A stretch of DNA of 64,000 nt, from the NCBI RefSeq assembly GCF_011006175.1, contig NZ_CP048795.1, forward strand, positions 1,666,491 to 1,730,490. The letters are read 5' to 3'. The translations under genes were made by a program, and so were the position numbers. This stretch comes from Hydrogenobacter sp. T-8. GTDB lineage: Bacteria > Aquificota > Aquificia > Aquificales > Aquificaceae. The notes below the pieces were generated by a model. It was not told where the DNA came from. It worked only from the letters and a program-made list of their open reading frames with translations, and searched no databases. Shown here piece by piece: positions 8,895 to 17,841 of this stretch (positions are counted from its first letter, which is position 1; every line of letters begins with the position of its first letter).

Positions 8895-9814
8895 CACTAT
8901 CCTTAGGGACAAAGAAGGCTATAGACCTTGTGGTTTTCCTGTTTCTGCTTTTTATGGGTGCTGTGTCTATACTTGTTACCTTTGCCATAGTTTGGGTTTT
9001 GCTCGTAGATACCATAAGGTTCTTCACCCACCCCGATGGGGGTGGCTTCCCCACATCTCTTATAAGGTTCTTTACGGAAACTCAATGGACACCCACCTTT
9101 TACGAGAAGAAGATAGGCATATGGCCTTTGCTGAATGGAACCTTTATGATAGCGGGTATATCCATGGTCATATCCATTCCTCTTGGTCTTTTGGTTGCTG
9201 TATACCTGAGCGAATACGCAAGCTGGAAGGTTAGAGAATCTGTAAAGCCATGGCTTGACTTTCTTGAGGCGATTCCGACGGTTGTCTATGGTTATTTTGC
9301 TCTGCTTTTTGTTACGCCAATACTCCAGAAGTTTTTTAGCCTGTTTGGTATAGAGGTTCAGGGTATGAATGCCCTTTCTCCGGGTATAGTGTTGGGTGTG
9401 ATGATACTACCCTTTACCGCCTCTATGGTGGAGGATGCCTTTAAGGGAGTGCCTCAGTATTTGAGAGAGGCTTCTTACTCTCTCGGTGCTTCCAAGCTAA
9501 GAACCGCCCTTTTTGTAGTTTTGCCCGCCGCAAAATCCGGTGTGCTTTCCGCTTACCTTCTTGGCTTTTCCAGAGCCCTTGGTGAGACCATGGTGGTTGC
9601 AGTGGCAGCGGGCATGTATCCTCAGATAACCGCAAACCCTCTTGAGCCTGTTCAAACCATAACGGGATACATAGTTCAAGTGGCTTTGGGAGACCTTCCC
9701 TTTAACTCCTTTGAGTACTTATCCATCTTTGCTGCGGGTATGTTGCTTTTTGTGATTACTCTGCTTTTCAACTCTATTGCGGTTTACATGAAATCCAAGT
9801 CTGTGGGGTATTGA
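8891..9814 (+). CDS. pstC: Phosphate ABC transporter permease PstC
   Basis: 307-residue inner-membrane permease with about six transmembrane segments. The cytoplasmic coupling loop YLREASYSLGASKLRTALFVVLP is the EAA motif of binding-protein-dependent importers. The first membrane segment lies at about residues 12-40. The gene overlaps pstS by 4 bases (ATGA) and is followed 1 base later by pstA, so the three are translationally coupled. Confidence 0.92.
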   Translation: MTLSLGTKKAIDLVVFLFLLFMGAVSILVTFAIVWVLLVDTIRFFTHPDGGGFPTSLIRFFTETQWTPTFYEKKIGIWPLLNGTFMIAGISMVISIPLGLLVAVYLSEYASWKVRESVKPWLDFLEAIPTVVYGYFALLFVTPILQKFFSLFGIEVQGMNALSPGIVLGVMILPFTASMVEDAFKGVPQYLREASYSLGASKLRTALFVVLPAAKSGVLSAYLLGFSRALGETMVVAVAAGMYPQITANPLEPVQTITGYIVQVALGDLPFNSFEYLSIFAAGMLLFVITLLFNSIAVYMKSKSVGY

Positions 9815-9815
9815 T

Positions 9816-10742
9816 ATGGAACAGAGCCTGGAAGCAAAGCTGAAGGAATTTGATGTAGAAGGCTATACGCACGGTGTAAGGAAAAGGGACAGGCTTTTTG
9901 AAATTGCTGGTCTTATTGCTACCCTTTTTGTGCTTACCTTCCTCTTCGCAGTTTCTGTAGACCTTTTAATTGATGGTTGGATAAGGCTCAAAGAACCAAG
10001 TTTCTATACATCCTTCCCTTCAAGATTTCCAGACCAGGCGGGAATACTGTCCGCATGGGTAGGAACTCTTTATGTGATGGCTGGTGCCCTTTTCTGGGCG
10101 ATAGTGCTTGGTATACCAGCTGGTATATACTTAGAGGAATACGGAGGCAAGGGTAAGATTGCCAGAATAATAGAGGCAAACATCTCAAACCTTGCGGCGG
10201 TCCCCTCCATAGTTTACGGTCTCCTTGCTCTTGGTGTATTTGTTTATAGGTTCAAGTTTGGAGAAAGCGTGCTTACCGCAGGGCTTACACTTGGACTTTT
10301 AATGCTTCCAGTGGTTGTGGTCTCCACGAGGGAATCCATAAGGAGAATACCGCGTTCCATAAGGGAGGCTGCTTACGCCCTTGGGGCTACAAGATGGGAG
10401 ACACTTGTCCATCACATACTTCCCTACTCGCTGGGTGGTATACTTACAGGGTTGATAATCGGTGCTTCCAGAGCCATAGGCGAAACCGCACCCCTCATAA
10501 CCATAGGGGCTCTTACCTTCATAGCCTTCCTACCGCCAGCACCTTGGGAAGATTTTATTGGAATGCTTAAGTCTCCCTTTACGGTTTTACCCATACAAAT
10601 GTTCAATTGGGTCTCAAGACCTCAGGAAGAATTTCACTACAATGCGGCGGCCGCTGGTTTTGTGCTTCTCGTGCTTGCCTTTTTGATGAACTCCATAGCC
10701 TTCTATATAAGGTTCAAAGTCAGGAGGAAATACCAATGGTAA
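9816..10742 (+). CDS. pstA: Phosphate ABC transporter permease PstA
   Basis: 308 residues, second permease of the Pst importer, with about six membrane segments after a 35-residue charged N-terminus. The EAA loop reads [38 protein letters not shown] is also typical of PstA. The 3' end overlaps pstB by 7 bases, and the pstB ribosome site (CAGGAGGAAA) lies in its last codons. Confidence 0.92.
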   Translation: MEQSLEAKLKEFDVEGYTHGVRKRDRLFEIAGLIATLFVLTFLFAVSVDLLIDGWIRLKEPSFYTSFPSRFPDQAGILSAWVGTLYVMAGALFWAIVLGIPAGIYLEEYGGKGKIARIIEANISNLAAVPSIVYGLLALGVFVYRFKFGESVLTAGLTLGLLMLPVVVVSTRESIRRIPRSIREAAYALGATRWETLVHHILPYSLGGILTGLIIGASRAIGETAPLITIGALTFIAFLPPAPWEDFIGMLKSPFTVLPIQMFNWVSRPQEEFHYNAAAAGFVLLVLAFLMNSIAFYIRFKVRRKYQW

Positions 10743-11554
10743 ACCCTGCTAAAATGTTAGAAGAGAGGAAGGTGGTGCAAAGCGTAGGACCTGCCAATAC
10801 AAAACTGGAAGTTAGGAACTTTAACTTCTACTATGGCAGTTTTCATGCCCTCAAAAACATAAACTTCCCCATCTACGAAAAGAGGGTGACCGCAATAATC
10901 GGACCTTCGGGCTGTGGAAAAACTACTCTTCTTAGAGCCTTCAACCGTATGCATGACTTATATCCTGGTGCCCGCTACGAAGGTGAGATAATCATGCACC
11001 CCGATGGTATAAACCTTGTGGACAGCAAAACGGACCCACTCAGGGTTAGAATGCGTATAGGAATGGTTTTCCAAAAGCCTAACCCCTTTCCTAAGAGCAT
11101 ATACGAAAACGTAGCCTATGGTCTTAAGATAAGGGGTATAAAGAACAAAAAGCTCCTTGACGAGGCGGTGGAGAAAGCCCTCAGAGGTGCCGCCCTTTGG
11201 GAAGAGGTAAAGGACAGGCTTCAAACCAATGCATACGCTCTCTCAGGCGGTCAACAGCAAAGGCTTTGTATAGCCAGAGCCATAGCGGTAGAGCCAGAGG
11301 TCCTTCTCTTCGATGAGCCCACCTCAGCCCTTGACCCCATATCCACCGCAAAGATAGAGGACTTAATAGTGGAGCTAAAGCAGAGGGTTACCATAGTGAT
11401 AGTGACCCACAACATGCAACAGGCTGCGAGGATATCGGACTATACCGCTTTTATGTATCTTGGAGAGCTTGTGGAGTTTGGACCCACAGAAAAGATTTTC
11501 ACAAAACCTGAGAAGAAACTTACAGAAGACTACATAACTGGAAGGTTTGGATAA
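10736..11554 (+). CDS. pstB: Phosphate ABC transporter ATPase PstB
   Basis: 272-residue cytoplasmic ATPase of the Pst importer. Walker A is GPSGCGKTT (56-64), the signature is [14 protein letters not shown], Walker B is [13 protein letters not shown] and the switch His is in [30 protein letters not shown] after Walker A is specific for PstB. The frame is open from 10607, but ATG 10736 has CAGGAGGAAA upstream and gives a normal N-terminus. No phoU is seen nearby. Confidence 0.94.
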   Translation: MVNPAKMLEERKVVQSVGPANTKLEVRNFNFYYGSFHALKNINFPIYEKRVTAIIGPSGCGKTTLLRAFNRMHDLYPGARYEGEIIMHPDGINLVDSKTDPLRVRMRIGMVFQKPNPFPKSIYENVAYGLKIRGIKNKKLLDEAVEKALRGAALWEEVKDRLQTNAYALSGGQQQRLCIARAIAVEPEVLLFDEPTSALDPISTAKIEDLIVELKQRVTIVIVTHNMQQAARISDYTAFMYLGELVEFGPTEKIFTKPEKKLTEDYITGRFG

Positions 11555-11566
11555 AATATCTCTGTG
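11552..11566 (+). promoter_or_regulatory. -10 box 6 bases before the thioesterase start
   Basis: TAAAAT at 11552-11557 overlaps the end of pstB and is followed by 6 bases and GTG 11564. No Shine-Dalgarno sequence is present. The arrangement matches bamA and fabG in this window (TAAAAT, 6 bases, start codon), suggesting an independent leaderless transcript. The -35 region is poor, so the promoter may be weak. Confidence 0.4.
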
Positions 11567-11974
11567 TTTATATACCGCAGAAGGGTTCAGTTTTACGAGA
11601 CAGACGCTCAGGGAATAGTGCACCACTCTAATTACTTTAGATATTTTGAAGAAGCACGGGGAGAACTCCTGAGGTCTCTGGGTTATCCCTACTCAAAGCT
11701 AAGAGATGAAGGCATAGATGTGGTCTTGCTTTCTGCAAACTGTGAATTTATAAAACCTCTGCGTTATGACGAGGAGTTTGAGATTGAGCTTACGCTCCTA
11801 CACTTAGACCGCTTTACCTTCTCTTTCCAATATCTTCTCAGGTCTTCAGAAACAATAAAGGCAAAGGGTAGCACAAAGCACTGCACTGTAAAGGAAGGAA
11901 AGATATGCTCCATACCTACACAAGTCAAAGAAAGGCTCATTCAATTCTTTTCAAATCCCTGTAAGCATTCCTAA
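11564..11974 (+). CDS. Acyl-CoA thioesterase, YbgC/4HBT family
   Basis: 136-residue hot-dog fold thioesterase. The N-terminal motif YETDAQGIVHHSNYFRYFEEAR contains the catalytic Asp and the family pattern shared by YbgC and 4-hydroxybenzoyl-CoA thioesterases. The likely role is hydrolysis of acyl-CoA or acyl-ACP; the exact substrate cannot be read from sequence. The start is GTG 11564, only 9 bases after pstB. The 3' end overlaps the convergent AtpI-like gene by 38 bases. Confidence 0.82.
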   Translation: MFIYRRRVQFYETDAQGIVHHSNYFRYFEEARGELLRSLGYPYSKLRDEGIDVVLLSANCEFIKPLRYDEEFEIELTLLHLDRFTFSFQYLLRSSETIKAKGSTKHCTVKEGKICSIPTQVKERLIQFFSNPCKHS

Positions 11975-12149
11975 AGCCTGAGATTATGCCTACAAAGAAG
12001 AAAAAGAGCAGTCCAAATGGGAAAGTTTTTAAACCCAAAAGACCTTCCATAAGCCACTTGTCAAAGGCATAGCCCACTAAAAGACCAGCAATTATCCCAC
12101 CGAGAAGGTTAAAACCCACATTGAGTGCAAGAAAGTCTCTACCCTTCAT
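11937..12149 (-). CDS. AtpI/AtpZ-like small membrane protein
   Basis: 70 residues with two hydrophobic segments (about 8-30 and 40-60). The pattern GFNLLGGIIAGLLVGYAFDKW with a later GIISGFRNAYRDLKR fits the AtpI/AtpZ family, small proteins normally coded with F1Fo ATP synthase and linked to its assembly or Mg uptake. Here it is the last gene of a copper-efflux operon and overlaps cusA by 4 bases (ATGA), an unusual setting. No ATP synthase gene lies in the window. Confidence 0.65.
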   Translation of the reverse strand: MKGRDFLALNVGFNLLGGIIAGLLVGYAFDKWLMEGLLGLKTFPFGLLFFFFVGIISGFRNAYRDLKRIE

Positions 12150-15100
12150 CTTTTAAAAGTATAAAGTGCTGGCACTATAAAAAGGGCAGTCAAGAAGGAG
12201 GATATGACGCCTCCAAGCATAGGAAGGGCTATACGTGATATTACCTCCGCACCCGTTCCCTGAAGGTATACCGCCGGTAGCAAGCCAGCTACTATAGTAA
12301 GCATGGTCATACTCTTTGGTCTAATCCTCTTTACCGCACCTTCGTATATGGCTTGGTAGAGGTTCTTCCCTTTGTCTTCTTCAAGAGCTTTCATTATATA
12401 GACTACCATCACTATACCCATTTCTGCGGATATGCCAAGAAGTGCCAGAAAGCCTGCTATGGAAGCCACAGACAGTTTGTAGTCAAGAAGATACATAAGA
12501 AAAAAGCCACCAAATATGGAAGAAGGTAGTATGAAAAGAATCAAGAGGGTTTCAAAGAGCCTTCCAAGACTTAGATAGACCAGAAGCACTATGCTCAAAA
12601 GCACAAGAGGGATTATTACCTTGAGGTCTTCCATAGCCTTTTTGTAGTATTCAAACTGACCGCTCCATTCGTAATAGTAGCCTGCAGGCAGGCTTACGCT
12701 TTCTTGTATTCGCCTATTGCCTTCCTCTATTATCTTTAAAAGGTCTGAACCGGGCTTTGGTGATATGTAAATATAGGCTACCAGCAAGCCCTTCTCCGAC
12801 TTTATTTCCATAGGACCTTCAACCCTTTTGAGCTCTGCGACCGCCTTAAGGGGAATGAGTTTATCCTTTAAGGGTAGGACAAGACTTTCAAGGTTTTCTC
12901 TGTAGTCTATTGGGACTCCAAGGGTTATGTTGTATCTTTCTCTGCCAGATACATAGACAGACACTGGACTATTGGCTAAGAGGTTTTCCACCGCAGAGGT
13001 TAGCTCTTCAAGGCTAAGCCCATACAAGCCGAGCCTGTCTCTGAGGGGAATTATCTCTATGTATGTGGCACCGCTTAGTCTTTCTGCGTAGAGGCTCATA
13101 ACACCTTCCATGCCCTGAAGGGCATTTTCCAGCTCCTCAAGAAGTCTTGAAAGCTCATCAATGTCTTTCCCGTAGACTTTTATACCAAGGGGCGTCCTTA
13201 TGCCTGTGGTTATCATATCTATCCTGCCCTTTATGGGCATAGTCCAGCTGTTCACTACTCCAGGAAACTGAAGAGCCTTATCAAGCTCAGATATGAGCCT
13301 TTCGTAGGTCATTCCCTCTCTCCACTGGCTTTGGGGCTTTAGCACTATAGTGGTCTCTACCATAGAAAGGGGGGCTGGGTCTGTGGCGGTGTTTGCCCTT
13401 CCCACTTTACCAAATACGCTTTCCACTTCGGGAAAGCTCTTTATTATCCTGTCCTGAAAAATTAGTAGCCTTTGGGCTTCTTGTATGGAAATGCCCGGTG
13501 CGGTTATGGGCATATAAAGAAGTGTGCCCTCTCTTAGGTCTGGCATAAACTCCCTGCCTATGTTTTTGTAGAGCAGATAGGTGGCTGGTATTGAAAGAAG
13601 GGCAACTATTAAAAGAGCATACCTAAGCCTAATAGAGAGATGGAAAAGGGGTGTATAAAGTTTTATGAGGAGCCTTACCACTGGGTTTTTTTCTTCGGGT
13701 AAAACCTTCCACCGCCCAAGGTAATAAAGAAGGACGGGAAAGAGTAAAATAGTGAGAAAAGAAGCCACGAGCATGGCTAAGGTTTTTGTTATCACAAGAG
13801 GTTCAAAGAGCCTTCCCGCCTGACCCTTTAGAGCTAACATAGGGACAAAGGAAACCGCAACTACAAGCAAAGCAAAGAATATGGGTTTCCCTACCTCAGA
13901 GACAGACTCAACTATGGCTGTCTTTAAAGCCTTGCCTTCTTCTCTCTTTCTTGAGAAGGCTTCCACAAGCACTATACCCGCATCCACCATAGTCCCAATG
14001 GCTATGGCTATTCCACCAAGGGACATGATGTTAGAGTTCACACCCATGTGGTTCATGAGGATAAAGGTTCCAAGAAGGGAAAGCACCAAAAAGACCACCA
14101 CCGCAAAGCTAAGGGGTAGGTTTAGGAGGAAGACCGCTATAACAAGAATTACCACGATGGACTCTTCAACGAGAACTCTCCAAAGGTGCTTTATCGCACT
14201 CTCTATTAGCTCTGACCGGTCGTAAACTGGGACTATATTTACATCCTCTGGTAATCCTCTTTTTATATCTTTTAGCTTCTCTTTAACTTCCTGTATGGTT
14301 TTGTAGGCATCCGCACCATATCGCATTACCACTATGCCACCCACCACATTACCCATCCCGTTGTAGTCCGCAGTCCCCATCCTAAAGGCTGGAGTTTCCA
14401 CCACCTTAGCCACGTCCCCCACCCTTATGGGTATGCCTCCCACTTCCTTTATAACAGCCCTTTCTATATCCTCCTTTTCTCGCACATAACCCCCTGCCCT
14501 TATGATAAATTCCCTTCCATTTAGCTCTAAATACTTACCACCTGTTTCAAGGTTAGAGCCTGCTACCGCTTTTGCTACATCTTGTAGAGAGAGCCCATAG
14601 TATGTGAGAAGCTCAGGCTTTAGGGTCACTCTGTATTCTCTTTCAAAACCGCCTACACTGGCTACCTCCGCCACATTAGGCACTGAAAGGAGGGCATACC
14701 TTATGTAGAAGCTCTGCAGGCTCCAAAGCTCATCGAGGCTTCTCTTTTCCGAGTAGACCACATACTGATATACCCAGCCAAGACCAGTGGCATCAGGACC
14801 AAGTTCTACCCTTGCCTGAGATGGTAGCTGACTTCTTATGGAGGACAGCTTTTCAAGAACCCTTGAGCGAGCCCAATAGAGGTCTGTGCCATCTTCAAAT
14901 ATCACATACACAAGCGAGTAGTTAGGCACCGAGTAGCCTCTTACCGCCTTCACCCTCGGAAGCCCCAGCATGGCGGAGCTAAGGGGATAAGTGAGCTGGT
15001 TTTCAATGACCTGCGGAGATTGCCCCATCCACTCGGAGTAAAGGATCACCTGTGTATCTGTTAGGTCAGGAAGTGCGTCTATGGGAGTTTTTCTTATTGC

Positions 15101-15184
15101 ATAAAAGCCGTATACTAAGATAAAGGCGATGAGTATTAGAATTGTCAATCTGTATTTCAGCAGTAGCTCTACAAATCTACTCAT
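12146..15184 (-). CDS. cusA: Heavy-metal efflux RND transporter, CusA-like
   Basis: 1012-residue inner-membrane proton-driven pump exporting Cu(I)/Ag(I) through a periplasm-spanning complex. It opens with FVELLLKYRLTILILIAFILVYGFYAIRKTPIDALPDLTD, the usual HME-RND start with TM1. TM4 has GTMVDAGIVLVEAF, matching the HME-RND motif with its proton-relay Asp. Two repeated halves with large periplasmic loops are evident. Copper specificity is inferred from neighbours (CusB, NosL, DUF411, Met-rich protein). It lies 9 bases after the nosL-like gene and overlaps the AtpI-like gene. Confidence 0.9.
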   Translation of the reverse strand: MSRFVELLLKYRLTILILIAFILVYGFYAIRKTPIDALPDLTDTQVILYSEWMGQSPQVIENQLTYPLSSAMLGLPRVKAVRGYSVPNYSLVYVIFEDGTDLYWARSRVLEKLSSIRSQLPSQARVELGPDATGLGWVYQYVVYSEKRSLDELWSLQSFYIRYALLSVPNVAEVASVGGFEREYRVTLKPELLTYYGLSLQDVAKAVAGSNLETGGKYLELNGREFIIRAGGYVREKEDIERAVIKEVGGIPIRVGDVAKVVETPAFRMGTADYNGMGNVVGGIVVMRYGADAYKTIQEVKEKLKDIKRGLPEDVNIVPVYDRSELIESAIKHLWRVLVEESIVVILVIAVFLLNLPLSFAVVVFLVLSLLGTFILMNHMGVNSNIMSLGGIAIAIGTMVDAGIVLVEAFSRKREEGKALKTAIVESVSEVGKPIFFALLVVAVSFVPMLALKGQAGRLFEPLVITKTLAMLVASFLTILLFPVLLYYLGRWKVLPEEKNPVVRLLIKLYTPLFHLSIRLRYALLIVALLSIPATYLLYKNIGREFMPDLREGTLLYMPITAPGISIQEAQRLLIFQDRIIKSFPEVESVFGKVGRANTATDPAPLSMVETTIVLKPQSQWREGMTYERLISELDKALQFPGVVNSWTMPIKGRIDMITTGIRTPLGIKVYGKDIDELSRLLEELENALQGMEGVMSLYAERLSGATYIEIIPLRDRLGLYGLSLEELTSAVENLLANSPVSVYVSGRERYNITLGVPIDYRENLESLVLPLKDKLIPLKAVAELKRVEGPMEIKSEKGLLVAYIYISPKPGSDLLKIIEEGNRRIQESVSLPAGYYYEWSGQFEYYKKAMEDLKVIIPLVLLSIVLLVYLSLGRLFETLLILFILPSSIFGGFFLMYLLDYKLSVASIAGFLALLGISAEMGIVMVVYIMKALEEDKGKNLYQAIYEGAVKRIRPKSMTMLTIVAGLLPAVYLQGTGAEVISRIALPMLGGVISSFLTALFIVPALYTFKR

Positions 15185-15193
15185 TCAACATCC

Positions 15194-15640
15194 TTAATGA
15201 ACATGTCCAGTGTCAAGATGCTCAAGGAAAGTCCTATCTATCTCCCTAAATTGATAAACTCTGTTTTTTGCAGAGTTTGGACTTTTGGCAAACTCCTGAG
15301 CGTCAATCCTGCTTCTAAAAGGCACAAGGTCATAACCCATAGGTCCTTCCTTTATAGGAACATAAAAGGCTTTTGTGCCTTCTATCCATCTGCCACTTTT
15401 ATAGTCCTTTACCCAAAGCTCTGCCACCTTATCTTTGTTATCCAAGTAGTATCTAATTATGTGCTTAGGAGACTCTGCATACTTGTATGACCCATCCTTG
15501 AGCCTTACCTGCGATGTTAGCTTTGGGTCAATGTTGACATCCATACCGCAGACTACACACCTTTCACCCTTCGGCGGTTCCTTAGGCTGTGAAAAGGCGG
15601 AAAGGCTTAAGATGAAAAGTAAAAGAACCAAAACTTTCAT
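15194..15640 (-). CDS. nosL: NosL-like copper-binding protein
   Basis: 148 residues with an N-terminal signal segment (MKVLVLLLFILSLSAFSQ). The mature part has ERCVVCGMDVNIDPKLTSQVRLKDGS, the CxxCGM pattern of NosL, which binds Cu(I) in the periplasm and helps deliver copper. Lipoprotein anchoring, usual for NosL, is not obvious because no lipobox is seen. The frame extends upstream to 15658, but ATG 15640 has AGGAGGT 7 bases upstream. Placed between the Met-rich protein and cusA, it probably hands copper to the pump or to cuproenzymes such as the oxidase coded at 45663-49587. Confidence 0.8.
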   Translation of the reverse strand: MKVLVLLLFILSLSAFSQPKEPPKGERCVVCGMDVNIDPKLTSQVRLKDGSYKYAESPKHIIRYYLDNKDKVAELWVKDYKSGRWIEGTKAFYVPIKEGPMGYDLVPFRSRIDAQEFAKSPNSAKNRVYQFREIDRTFLEHLDTGHVH

Positions 15641-15654
15641 GGCTTGACCTCCTC

Positions 15655-15981
15655 TCATTTTAGTATTTCCTCCATCTGCCTTTTCATTTCATGGTTTTTC
15701 TCAAGAACTTTTTTCATAACATCCTTATGTTGAAGCATCATATGCATCATCCTTTCCATAAACTTAGGGTTTTCCATCATCATATCCATCATCTGCTGTC
15801 TACACCTTTGCATATGCTCCATCATCATCTTATACATCTCAGGGTCTTCCATCATCATGGGCATCATGGGCATCATCATGCCCGGTTTAACCTGCTGGCT
15901 TTGGGTATCATGCCTATGCTGGGCATAAAGGCTTACAAGTGGTAAGGCTAACAAAGTAGCTGACAGCAAAAACTTCTTCAT
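15655..15981 (-). CDS. Secreted methionine-rich protein, probable copper chaperone or sponge
   Basis: 108 residues. A signal peptide (about 1-20, ending SLYAQ) is followed by a short His segment (HRHD) and a run extremely rich in Met, including PGMMMPMMPMMM near residues 33-44, with repeated MM and MMM clusters through residue 85. Met and His clusters bind Cu(I)/Ag(I) in the periplasm. The helical, charged C-terminus suggests a bundle. I do not recognise a named family. Its place between DUF411 and NosL genes supports a copper role. The ribosome site is AAGGAGGTAG. Confidence 0.7.
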   Translation of the reverse strand: MKKFLLSATLLALPLVSLYAQHRHDTQSQQVKPGMMMPMMPMMMEDPEMYKMMMEHMQRCRQQMMDMMMENPKFMERMMHMMLQHKDVMKKVLEKNHEMKRQMEEILK

Positions 15982-15985
15982 GTCT

Positions 15986-16360
15986 CTACCTCCTTACAAT
16001 TTCATACTGTTTTTCGTAATCTCCTATAGCACTGGCTTTGCCATGAGTAGAAGCTACACCTCTCAGGTTTTTGTCTCTTAAGACCCTTTTTACACCCTCT
16101 GGAGGCACATGACCTTCTATGAACCTGCCTTCATAAACCATTGTGTGGCATGACCTGAGCTGTGGTGGAACGGAAAGTTGACTTTTAATTTCCATAAGCC
16201 TTTCTGGGCTTACCTCTACCCTTTTGACCTTAAAGCCATCTCTTTCCAGCTTTGAAAAATATTTACTGCAACAGCCACAACTTGGGCTATAGTAGGCGGT
16301 TATTTCAGAGGCAAAGGCACAAAAGCTAAGGGCAAGTAGTAAAGACATGGATTTTTTCAT
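15986..16360 (-). CDS. DUF411 periplasmic metal-binding protein
   Basis: 124 residues with a signal peptide (about 1-18). The mature N-terminus ITAYYSPSCGCCSKYFSKLERDGFKV has the CGCC motif of DUF411, and downstream come CHTMVYEGRFIEGHVP and GVAS, all conserved in that family. DUF411 proteins are found in copper resistance loci and have a thioredoxin-like fold. A role as periplasmic copper carrier is likely but not proven. TAAGGAGG precedes the start. Confidence 0.85.
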   Translation of the reverse strand: MKKSMSLLLALSFCAFASEITAYYSPSCGCCSKYFSKLERDGFKVKRVEVSPERLMEIKSQLSVPPQLRSCHTMVYEGRFIEGHVPPEGVKRVLRDKNLRGVASTHGKASAIGDYEKQYEIVRR

Positions 16361-16482
16361 GGCAGAACCTCCTTATAATTTTTTTATGGATGTTTTTCTG
16401 TATTTTCTTGGGCTTTTTCTCTTTACCTCTTTGATGGTATATCTTCTCCTCCTCTATGGTAGGTTTATGGGTAAAAAGTAGC

Positions 16483-17841
16483 TCAATGATGGTGTTCATG
16501 ACCTCTTACCTCCTGTCCGTAAAAGCCCCTCAGCTGTGCTTCTGAGTCTAAAAGAAAGGTTCCTTTGACCACCACCTTCTCACCCTCTTTAAGACCCTCA
16601 AGCACCTCATAGTAGCCTTCCGCTTTCTTTCCAAGCCTTACCCTTCTTGGCTCGTAGAGCCCTGGCTCCTTTTCCACAAAGACCACCTGCCTTCTTCCCG
16701 TATCCACCACAGCACTTTCTGGCACTGCAAGGATGTTTCCTAAGGGCTTTTCAAAGTAAACTTCAAAAAGTTGATTTATCTTCAAGTCCCTTCTTGGAAG
16801 GTCTATTCTAACCTTCAGCGTTCTTGCCTCCTTATCCGCCTCCGGAAAGATGTATTCCACCCTACCATAGAAGGTTTCATTGCTTCCCACAGGGCTTAGC
16901 ATAACCCTCATACCTCTCTTTACGCTTCCTGCGTATTGCTGAGGCACTTCCGCAATTACCCATACCTTTGATATATCCGCTATTCGGTATGCGGTATCAC
17001 CAGCCTTTACAAACCCTCCAGGTGAAACCTTTCTTTCTAAGATTACTCCAGAGTGAGGAGAGGTTATCACTTCACCTGCCTTTAGGTAAGAAAGCCTTTC
17101 CTTTACAATCCCTTCAAGCTCACCCTTTCCCATCTCCTTTGCAAGCTTTAGCTCCTCCCTTGCTATCTCTACCTCTGGACTCAAGACCTTCATGAGAGGT
17201 GTGCCTACTCCTATAAGCTCTCCCTCAAACCTTCCAAAGGTATCTAAGACCCATGCGTCAGACCTAAGAGTAATCTCATAAGTCCTTGAAAGGTCGTAGG
17301 ACACATACCCAATGGTGCTAAAGCTCTCCATAAGGTCAACCTTTCTCACTTCCTCTGTTTGCACTCCGATTAGCTGAAGTTTTTCTGGGCTTACCCTTAT
17401 GCCCTCCTTAGCGGAAGTTCCACTTCCTTCTCCTCCATAAAGAGGTATGGAAACTTCCTTCTTTAGAAGCCTTCCCTCAACTTGAGCGACTATCTGCCAT
17501 GAACCAGCCATGCTTATGTTTACAGTGCCCTCATACCTTCCCTTTCCAACCTCCTTAAGAATAGCATCCTCCCTCATCTCACCCATCCCGGGCATGGGTG
17601 GCATATAAAAATAAAGGCTCTGGAGTTTTCCCTCTGGACTGACCTCAAGGATTAGGTGGTTCTTGCCTACTCTGAGAGTGCCATCCTTTGAATAAAGCGT
17701 AAGCCTTATCCCCTCTGACTCAAGGCTAAGCAAAGCCACATTTACTTCTTGCCTGTGGTCTCCAGAGCTTTTCTTTAGATATAGAAAAATGGGTATTATC
17801 AAGAAGCTCACAAAAAATATAAGTAAAAGTGCCTTCTTCAT
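16483..17841 (-). CDS. cusB: CusB-like membrane fusion protein with N-terminal YtkA/FixH-like domain
   Basis: 452-residue periplasmic adaptor of the copper pump. After an N-terminal membrane anchor (about 1-22) comes a region (about 45-140) with MPPMPGMGEM and an alternating strand pattern like YtkA/FixH domains. The usual adaptor body follows: barrel-sandwich hybrid, SPHSGVILERKVSPGGFVKAGD, and the beta-barrel with VPESAVVDTGRRQVVFVEK. The last residues, GHEHHH, are His-rich. The N-terminal extension with its Met pattern probably binds metal. It overlaps cusC by 4 bases. A 122-base gap separates it from the DUF411 gene and holds only a doubtful small ORF on the other strand. Confidence 0.88.
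   Translation of the reverse strand: MKKALLLIFFVSFLIIPIFLYLKKSSGDHRQEVNVALLSLESEGIRLTLYSKDGTLRVGKNHLILEVSPEGKLQSLYFYMPPMPGMGEMREDAILKEVGKGRYEGTVNISMAGSWQIVAQVEGRLLKKEVSIPLYGGEGSGTSAKEGIRVSPEKLQLIGVQTEEVRKVDLMESFSTIGYVSYDLSRTYEITLRSDAWVLDTFGRFEGELIGVGTPLMKVLSPEVEIAREELKLAKEMGKGELEGIVKERLSYLKAGEVITSPHSGVILERKVSPGGFVKAGDTAYRIADISKVWVIAEVPQQYAGSVKRGMRVMLSPVGSNETFYGRVEYIFPEADKEARTLKVRIDLPRRDLKINQLFEVYFEKPLGNILAVPESAVVDTGRRQVVFVEKEPGLYEPRRVRLGKKAEGYYEVLEGLKEGEKVVVKGTFLLDSEAQLRGFYGQEVRGHEHHH

Noticed and set aside
15691-15945. Plus-strand ORF extremely rich in His
   Set aside because: It is the antisense of the Met-rich gene; ATG codons read as CAT (His) on the other strand. The minus-strand gene has signal peptide, ribosome site and operon context.
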